Assembly (NCBI GenBank): GCA_964404455.1
Contig: CAYOJY010000035.1
Coordinates: forward strand, 1-9,340
Source: CAKOSP01 sp964404455
Lineage (GTDB): Bacteria > Bacillota_I > Bacilli_A > RF39 > UBA660
Reading direction: 5' to 3'
Length of the DNA: 9,340 bases
Shown here: piece by piece, positions 5,141-9,340 of the stretch
Layout: the number at the start of each line of letters is the position of its first letter
How positions within the stretch are numbered: the first letter of the stretch is position 1
The notes under the pieces: generated by a model
What the model was told of the DNA's origin: nothing
The model's database searches: none
Seen by the model: the letters and a program-made list of their open reading frames with translations, nothing else
Position numbers and translations under genes: made by a program

Positions 5141-6185
5141 AAGAAAAAAAATAATTATATCTTTAAGCATTATATTAAGCCTATTAATTATAGTGTCGAT
5201 TTTATTTTTCTTTGGTTTAGGAAAAGTTAGTGATAAAAAGGATGTTGTTAGTTTTGAAATAAAATCAGGAACGGGCAAAATTCAAATTATTGAAAATTTA
5301 AAAAGTGCCAAAATCATTAAAAGTAAATATTCAGCTTTAATGTATTTAACTTTAAATAAAAATCTTAATCTTCAAGCGGGAAGTTACAAACTAGACCGTA
5401 ATGAAAATACTATTTATATATTGAAAAAAATTAGTGATGGTCATATTGATAAAGATAATAAAATAGTCCGTATTACTTTTGTTGAAGGAAAAAGAATTAC
5501 CGATTATGCAAATATCATCAGTACCAATTTTAATATTGAAACAGAAGAAGTAATGAAAGTATTTAAAGATCAAAAATTTGCTAAATCATTAATTGCTAAA
5601 TATGATATTTTGAAAAATGATATTCTTAATGAATCTATTTATTATCCTTTAGAGGGATATTTGTATCCTGATACTTATGAATTTTATACCGATGCAAAAG
5701 TTGAAGATATAATTGAAAAAATGGTTTCCGAGATGAGTAATAAATTAAGTAAACTATATGAAAATATTAACCAAAATGATTATTCACTTCATGAATTATT
5801 AACCATTGCGTCAATTACGGAAATGGAAGCCACTAATGCAACTGATCGTAGTAAAGTTGCTCAAGTTATAAATTTAAGAATAGAAAAAAATCAACCATTA
5901 GAAATGGATGTAACCACTTATTATGGCTTAGAAAAGGAAATGACAGAGGTTTTAACCAAAAATGATTTAGCGTCTGTTAATGGCTATAACACAAGAAATG
6001 CCAATTATAAAGGTTTGCCGGTGGGGCCAATTTGTAACTCATCCTTAGAATCAATCACGGCGGCGCTAAATCCCGCCCCAACTAAATATTTATATTTTTT
6101 TGCGGATATTAAAACCGGTGAAGTATCATTTTTTGAAAAATATGAAGAATTCTTGGCAGTTAAAAATAAACAAAATAGTAATTAA
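5133..6185 (+). CDS. mltG: endolytic peptidoglycan transglycosylase MltG
   Basis: MltG cuts nascent glycan strands at the membrane and sets their length during peripheral wall synthesis. The 350-residue protein has a basic start and one membrane segment (8-28), a LysM-like region (about 38-105), and the YceG domain. The landmarks are YPLEGYLYPDTYEFY (171-185), LLTIASITEMEA (222-233) with the likely catalytic Glu230, MDVTTYYG (258-265, where most have SDPTVxY), YNTRNANYKGLPVGPICN (285-302) and AALNP (310-314) with YLYFFAD. Length and motif order are normal for Firmicutes. It overlaps the preceding gene by eight bases (ATGAGTAA). Coupling with ireB links the operon to wall synthesis. It corresponds to B. 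subtilis yrrL. Confidence 0.93.
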   Translation: MSKRKKIIISLSIILSLLIIVSILFFFGLGKVSDKKDVVSFEIKSGTGKIQIIENLKSAKIIKSKYSALMYLTLNKNLNLQAGSYKLDRNENTIYILKKISDGHIDKDNKIVRITFVEGKRITDYANIISTNFNIETEEVMKVFKDQKFAKSLIAKYDILKNDILNESIYYPLEGYLYPDTYEFYTDAKVEDIIEKMVSEMSNKLSKLYENINQNDYSLHELLTIASITEMEATNATDRSKVAQVINLRIEKNQPLEMDVTTYYGLEKEMTEVLTKNDLASVNGYNTRNANYKGLPVGPICNSSLESITAALNPAPTKYLYFFADIKTGEVSFFEKYEEFLAVKNKQNSN

Positions 6186-6198
6186 GTTAGGAGTAAAA

Positions 6199-6795
6199 AT
6201 GAAAGAAATTATATTAGAAATGGAAAAATATGCTCAAGAAAACAATGTACCTATTATTGAAAAAAGTTCAATTTCCTTTATTATGAAATATATAAAAGCT
6301 AATAATATAAAAAACGTTTTGGAAATAGGAAGTGCTATTGGGTATTCAACCATTTTAATGGCTTCGGCTAATACCGACGTTCACGTAACAACAATTGAAA
6401 AAGATGAAGAAAGATATATGGAATGCTTAAAAAATGTTAAAAAATGTAATTTAGATAAAAAAATAAATGTTGTATTTCAAGATGCTTTAGAAATGAATTT
6501 ACCAGAAGATTTAACTTTTGATTTAATATTTATAGATGCCGCTAAAGGTCAATACATTAAGTTTTTTGAAAAATATAAACATTTTTTAAATAAAAATGGA
6601 ACTATTATTACAGATAATATTAATTTTCATGGATATGTTGGTAAATCAAAAACCTTGGATCAATCTAGTTTAAAAAGTTTAGTGGAAAAAATAGAAAGAT
6701 ATATTGAATTTTTAAAAACCAATCCTGAATTTAAAACAAAATTCTATGACATTGGTGATGGAATTTCAGTAAGTATTCAAAATGATGAAAACTAA
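6199..6795 (+). CDS. trmR: tRNA 5-hydroxyuridine methyltransferase TrmR (YrrM)
   Basis: The 198-residue product is a class I SAM-dependent O-methyltransferase of the COMT-like family. VLEIGSAIGYSTI (40-52) is motif I, TTIEKDEERY (64-73) carries the acidic residue for the SAM ribose, and FIDAAKGQY (111-119) with TDNINFHG (138-145) supplies the metal-binding acid and Asp139-Asn140. In B. subtilis TrmR methylates ho5U at the tRNA wobble position to mo5U34. The start at 6199 is set by TTAGGAG eight bases upstream; a longer frame back to 6100 would run inside mltG and lacks a ribosome binding site. It is followed by the two TrhP genes, its functional partners. Confidence 0.9.
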   Translation: MKEIILEMEKYAQENNVPIIEKSSISFIMKYIKANNIKNVLEIGSAIGYSTILMASANTDVHVTTIEKDEERYMECLKNVKKCNLDKKINVVFQDALEMNLPEDLTFDLIFIDAAKGQYIKFFEKYKHFLNKNGTIITDNINFHGYVGKSKTLDQSSLKSLVEKIERYIEFLKTNPEFKTKFYDIGDGISVSIQNDEN

Positions 6796-7576
6796 ATATT
6801 TAGTAATAGTTGATAATTTAACCCAAATAAATGAACTTAAAGAGATTGGAATTAAAAAATTCTTATTCCCGCTTAAGTTTTTTTCTGTTGGTTTTAATAA
6901 TTATTTTGAAATAAACGATCTAAAAGTTGATAATGCTTACTTGTTTATAAATAAAATACTAAATACAAAATCCTGTGAAGAATTAAAAAAATTACTTAAT
7001 AATTTACCACCGAATATAAAAGGAATTGTTTTTGATGATTTAGGAGTGATAGAAATTAGCCAAAATTTAAAAATTGAAAAAATACTTTATAATAATCATT
7101 TTAACACTAATTATGAAAGTATAAATGAATTTTTAAAATATAGCGATACAATAGTAATTTCAACTGAAATAACATTAGAAGAAATAAAGGAAATTTTAAA
7201 TAAAAGTATTAAACCACTTACAATTTTTGGCTTTGGTCATATAAATATATCTTATTCAGGGAGAAAACTTTTATCAAATTATGCTGATTATCACAATTTA
7301 GAAAAAGAAAATAATTTAAAAGTAGAAAATACAGATTACAAATTTTTATTAAATGAAAATGATTTTGGTACAGTTATATATGAAAATCAAATATTTAACG
7401 GATTAGAAGAAATTAAAAAATTAAATAATATTAAATATATTTTAATTAATTCATTTAATATTCCGATTACTGAATTAAAAACTGTGTTAGATACAGGATT
7501 TACTAAATTAGATACGACTAAGGGATTTTTATTTAAAAAAACTATATATAAATTAAAAGGTGATAATGATGTTTGA
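6782..7576 (+). CDS. trhP1: TrhP1-like U32-family protein (YrrN position), divergent
   Basis: This 264-residue protein sits where B. subtilis has yrrN. TrhP1 and TrhP2 act together to hydroxylate U34 of tRNA, using prephenate. Visible U32-like pieces are GIVFDDLGVI (81-90), HFNTNYESINEF (106-117), and IFGFGHINISYSGRKLLSNYAD (148-169). The last aligns with the U32 signature, but all the cysteines that bind the cluster in TrhP2 are missing: there is one cysteine in the protein (Cys65). It is therefore likely a non-cluster partner for TrhP2. It overlaps trmR by 14 bases, with two adjacent ATG codons (6782 and 6785) as possible starts, and trhP2 by eight. The identification rests on context as much as on sequence. 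Confidence 0.75.
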   Translation: MMKTKYLVIVDNLTQINELKEIGIKKFLFPLKFFSVGFNNYFEINDLKVDNAYLFINKILNTKSCEELKKLLNNLPPNIKGIVFDDLGVIEISQNLKIEKILYNNHFNTNYESINEFLKYSDTIVISTEITLEEIKEILNKSIKPLTIFGFGHINISYSGRKLLSNYADYHNLEKENNLKVENTDYKFLLNENDFGTVIYENQIFNGLEEIKKLNNIKYILINSFNIPITELKTVLDTGFTKLDTTKGFLFKKTIYKLKGDNDV

Positions 7577-8759
7577 ATTGCTGGCACCCGCAGGTGATTT
7601 AGAAAAATTAAAAATAGCCTTTTTATATGGAGCAGATGCAGCATATATTGGGGGAAGAAATTTTAGTTTACGGGCAAATGCTAAAAATTTTTCAAATGAG
7701 GAAATAGAAGAGGCAACTCTTTATGCTCATAGCTTAAATAAAAAAATATATGTAACTATTAATATTGTATTTCATAATGAAGATCTAAAACAATTGGATA
7801 AATACTTGATATTTTTAGATAAAATTAAAGTTGATGGAATAATATCCAGTGATATATTAGTTTTAAAAAGGCTAAAAGAATTAAATTTAAATATTTTTGT
7901 GGTTTTATCTACGCAAACCAGTGTTTTAAATGCTTATGCAGTAAAATTCTGGCAATCTCTTGGGGTTAAAAGAATTGTTTTAGCTAGAGAAGCAAGTAAA
8001 GAAGATATTAAAGATATTATTGATGCAACTAATATAGAAGTGGAAGTATTTATTCATGGCTCCATGTGTGTTTCATTCAGTGGGAAATGTGTTTTATCAA
8101 ATATAACTACTAATCGTGATGCGAATCGGGGTGGGTGTGCCCAAGTTTGTCGCTGGTGTTTTAAAAATGTAAATAAACCCGATTTTACAATGATGCCAAA
8201 AGATTTAAATATGATTAATAATATTGCAGAAATGATGAATTTAGGCATAGTTTCTTATAAAGTTGAGGGCAGAATGCGTTCCATATATTATATTGCAACA
8301 ATAATCGATGCTTATCGCAAAATTTTTGATAAAATAATTAATCAAAATTTAATTGAAAGTGATAAGCTATATTATTTAAATATTTTAAATCGATGTGCAA
8401 ATCGTGAATCAAAAGAACAATTTTTTAATAAAAAAACAAATTATGAAGATCAATACTATAATGATCGAGAAGAGGTAACAAATAAAGATTTTTTAGGTAT
8501 AGTTAAAAATTATGATGTTCATACTAAGTTAGCGACAATCGAACAAAGAAACTATTTTAAAAAAGGAAATATTATTGAATTTTTATGTCCTAATGAAGAA
8601 ACTTTTGAGTATAAGATAAATATAATATATGATGATGAGATGAATGAAATTGATGTAGTTAATCATCCGCAAACGATAATTAAATTAAGAGTTGATAAAT
8701 ATCTACCTGAATTTTCAATGATGAGACTAAAAATGATTGACAAAAATGATTATTTATAG
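7569..8759 (+). CDS. trhP2: TrhP2, U32-family tRNA hydroxylation protein (YrrO)
   Basis: The product has 396 residues from the ATG at 7569, which suits the AAAGGTGAT ribosome binding site (7556-7564); GTG at 7560 lies inside it and ATG at 7566 is possible. It begins FELLAPAGDLEKLK and matches the PROSITE U32 signature exactly: E-x-F-x-x-G-S-M-C-x4-G-x-C-x-L-S (159-177), with Cys167 and Cys174. NRDANRGGCAQVCRWC (182-197) adds Cys190, Cys194 and Cys197, giving the ligands for an iron-sulfur cluster. U32 proteins were once called peptidases; this branch (YrrO/YegQ) makes ho5U34 in tRNA, the substrate for TrmR upstream. The C-terminal third is a beta domain (DFLGIVKNYD to KYLPEFSMMRL). Full length, no sign of damage. 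Confidence 0.93.
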   Translation: MFELLAPAGDLEKLKIAFLYGADAAYIGGRNFSLRANAKNFSNEEIEEATLYAHSLNKKIYVTINIVFHNEDLKQLDKYLIFLDKIKVDGIISSDILVLKRLKELNLNIFVVLSTQTSVLNAYAVKFWQSLGVKRIVLAREASKEDIKDIIDATNIEVEVFIHGSMCVSFSGKCVLSNITTNRDANRGGCAQVCRWCFKNVNKPDFTMMPKDLNMINNIAEMMNLGIVSYKVEGRMRSIYYIATIIDAYRKIFDKIINQNLIESDKLYYLNILNRCANRESKEQFFNKKTNYEDQYYNDREEVTNKDFLGIVKNYDVHTKLATIEQRNYFKKGNIIEFLCPNEETFEYKINIIYDDEMNEIDVVNHPQTIIKLRVDKYLPEFSMMRLKMIDKNDYL

Positions 8760-8772
8760 TATCATTAATCTC

Positions 8773-8794
8773 GTTATTGTCGTATGATAATAAC
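8773..8794. repeat. hairpin in the trhP2-greA gap
   Basis: GTTATTGTC (8773-8781) pairs with GATAATAAC (8786-8794) around GTAT, with one G-T wobble. Only three T follow, so it is at best a weak terminator. It lies 25 bases before the greA start, where B. subtilis would have udk. Confidence 0.45.
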
Positions 8795-8818
8795 TTTAAT
8801 TATGTTAGGAGAATTAAA

Positions 8819-9289
8819 ATGAATAAAGAAAATATTTGTGTTTTAACCCCAGAAGGTTTTTTAGAATTAGAAACAGAATTAAATACATTAAAAACAGTAA
8901 AAAGACCAGAAATTATTAGTGCTTTAAAAGAAGCGCGCGCATTAGGTGATTTGTCGGAAAATGCTGATTATGACGCTGCTAGAAATGATCAAGCTCAGAT
9001 TGAAGCCAAAATAAAAGAATTAGAATATAAATTGGAACATTGTAAAATAGCCAAAACAAAAAAAAGTACTAATCAAGTGGGACTTGGTTCAATTGTTACC
9101 ATAAAATATGAAGATGGAGAAAGTGAAGAATATAAAATAGTTGGTTCAGCGGAAGCAGATTTGTTTAATAATAAGATATCAATAGAATCGCCCATTGGAG
9201 CAGCTGTATTAAATCGGAAAAAAGGTGAAGAAATAGATGTGAAAAGCCCTAATGGAGCTTATAAAATTCAAATTATAAATATTGCTTAA
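8819..9289 (+). CDS. greA: transcript cleavage factor GreA
   Basis: GreA enters the RNA polymerase secondary channel and lets backtracked complexes cleave their RNA. The 156-residue product has the normal length, an N-terminal coiled coil (about 12-75), and the tip sequence GDLSENADYDAARN (43-56) with the acidic pair Asp44 and Glu47 that chelates the catalytic magnesium. The C-terminal FKBP-like domain includes VGLGSIVTI (86-94) and ISIESPIGAAVLNRKKGEEI (118-137). The start is fixed by TTAGGAG eight bases before ATG at 8819; the frame opens earlier at 8777 but with no ribosome binding site. Downstream of trhP2, as in many Firmicutes, with udk missing between them. Confidence 0.97.
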   Translation: MNKENICVLTPEGFLELETELNTLKTVKRPEIISALKEARALGDLSENADYDAARNDQAQIEAKIKELEYKLEHCKIAKTKKSTNQVGLGSIVTIKYEDGESEEYKIVGSAEADLFNNKISIESPIGAAVLNRKKGEEIDVKSPNGAYKIQIINIA

Positions 9290-9310
9290 ACAGATTAAAA
9301 TCTGTTTTTT
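9288..9310 (+). terminator. Rho-independent terminator after greA
   Basis: AAACAGA (9288-9294) pairs with TCTGTTT (9301-9307), and the T-run continues to 9310. The hairpin begins on the greA stop codon, so it closes the operon. Confidence 0.75.
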
Positions 9311-9311
9311 C

Positions 9312-9340
9312 TTGTCAATAGTAAAAAAATAAGATATACT
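9312..9340 (+). promoter_or_regulatory. sigma-A-type promoter for a gene beyond the window
   Basis: TTGTCA (9312-9317) and TATACT (9335-9340) are spaced by 17 bases directly after the greA terminator. The gene it drives lies off the right edge. Confidence 0.65.

Noticed and set aside
5391..5573. Minus-strand frame inside mltG
   Set aside because: It is a shadow of the mltG coding sequence, with Phe/Ile-rich content as expected from AT-rich antisense.
6100..6198. N-terminal extension of trmR
   Set aside because: It overlaps the conserved end of mltG in another frame and the ribosome binding site lies just before 6199.
7560..7600. TGA as tryptophan (Mycoplasma code)
   Set aside because: TGA ends trhP1 in the expected place, long genes have no internal TGA, and TGG is used for Trp.
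7387..7644. Minus-strand frame across the trhP1-trhP2 junction
   Set aside because: It runs antisense through two supported genes and shows no family resemblance.
8054..8248. Minus-strand frame inside trhP2
   Set aside because: It is antisense to the conserved U32 signature, which explains why it stays open.

Overview
The window is about 9.3 kb of very AT-rich chromosome from a low-GC Firmicute-type bacterium. TGA acts as a stop (trhP1 ends with it) and TGG encodes tryptophan, so the genetic code is the standard bacterial one and not that of Mycoplasma. Ribosome binding sites are strong and Bacillus-like (AGGAG, GAGGTGA). The right half keeps the Bacillus subtilis gene order yrzL(ireB)-yrrK(ruvX)-yrzB-yrrL(mltG)-yrrM(trmR)-yrrN(trhP1)-yrrO(trhP2)-greA. 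A CotF-type spore coat gene suggests a spore former. An uncultured gut-type member of the Bacilli (RF39/Erysipelotrichales-like) would fit, but that assignment is a guess.

Left region (1-1573). A GC-richer stretch of about 100 bases ends in a Rho-independent terminator. It is followed by a promoter whose -10 box sits inside a perfect 9-bp inverted repeat, and then by a 383-residue member of the adenylosuccinate synthetase superfamily. This protein is not an ordinary PurA. The catalytic aspartate of the GDEGKGK loop is replaced by serine (GSCGKGK), the TKLD guanine-recognition motif is absent, and several blocks (NMPNAGHT, LGAGSV, YPYxTSR, LNF) match phage PurZ. PurZ is the 2-aminoadenylosuccinate synthetase that makes the precursor of 2-aminoadenine (Z) for modified phage DNA. 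Finding such a gene beside bacterial housekeeping genes, with no visible DatZ, MazZ or DpoZ partner and no phage genes, is the most interesting point in the window.

Middle region (1574-4122). A membrane-anchored XRE-type regulator with four extracytoplasmic cysteines is followed by a two-gene unit: a rhodanese-like lipoprotein and a membrane-anchored thioredoxin-like protein with a CSSC motif. These three genes may form an envelope thiol/redox module, although that link is inferred. A bidirectional terminator separates them from two convergent spore-coat genes on the minus strand.

Right region (4123-9340). A divergent intergenic region carries a good sigma-A-like promoter (TTGATA-17-TAAAAT) for a tightly coupled operon. 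Its genes are the IreB substrate of the PASTA kinase, RuvX/YqgF nuclease, a small YrzB-position protein, MltG transglycosylase, TrmR, TrhP1 and TrhP2. The last three make the 5-hydroxyuridine-derived wobble modification mo5U34 in tRNA. GreA follows with its own ribosome binding site and terminator; the udk gene usually found before greA is absent. A clear promoter at the right edge points to another plus-strand gene beyond the window.
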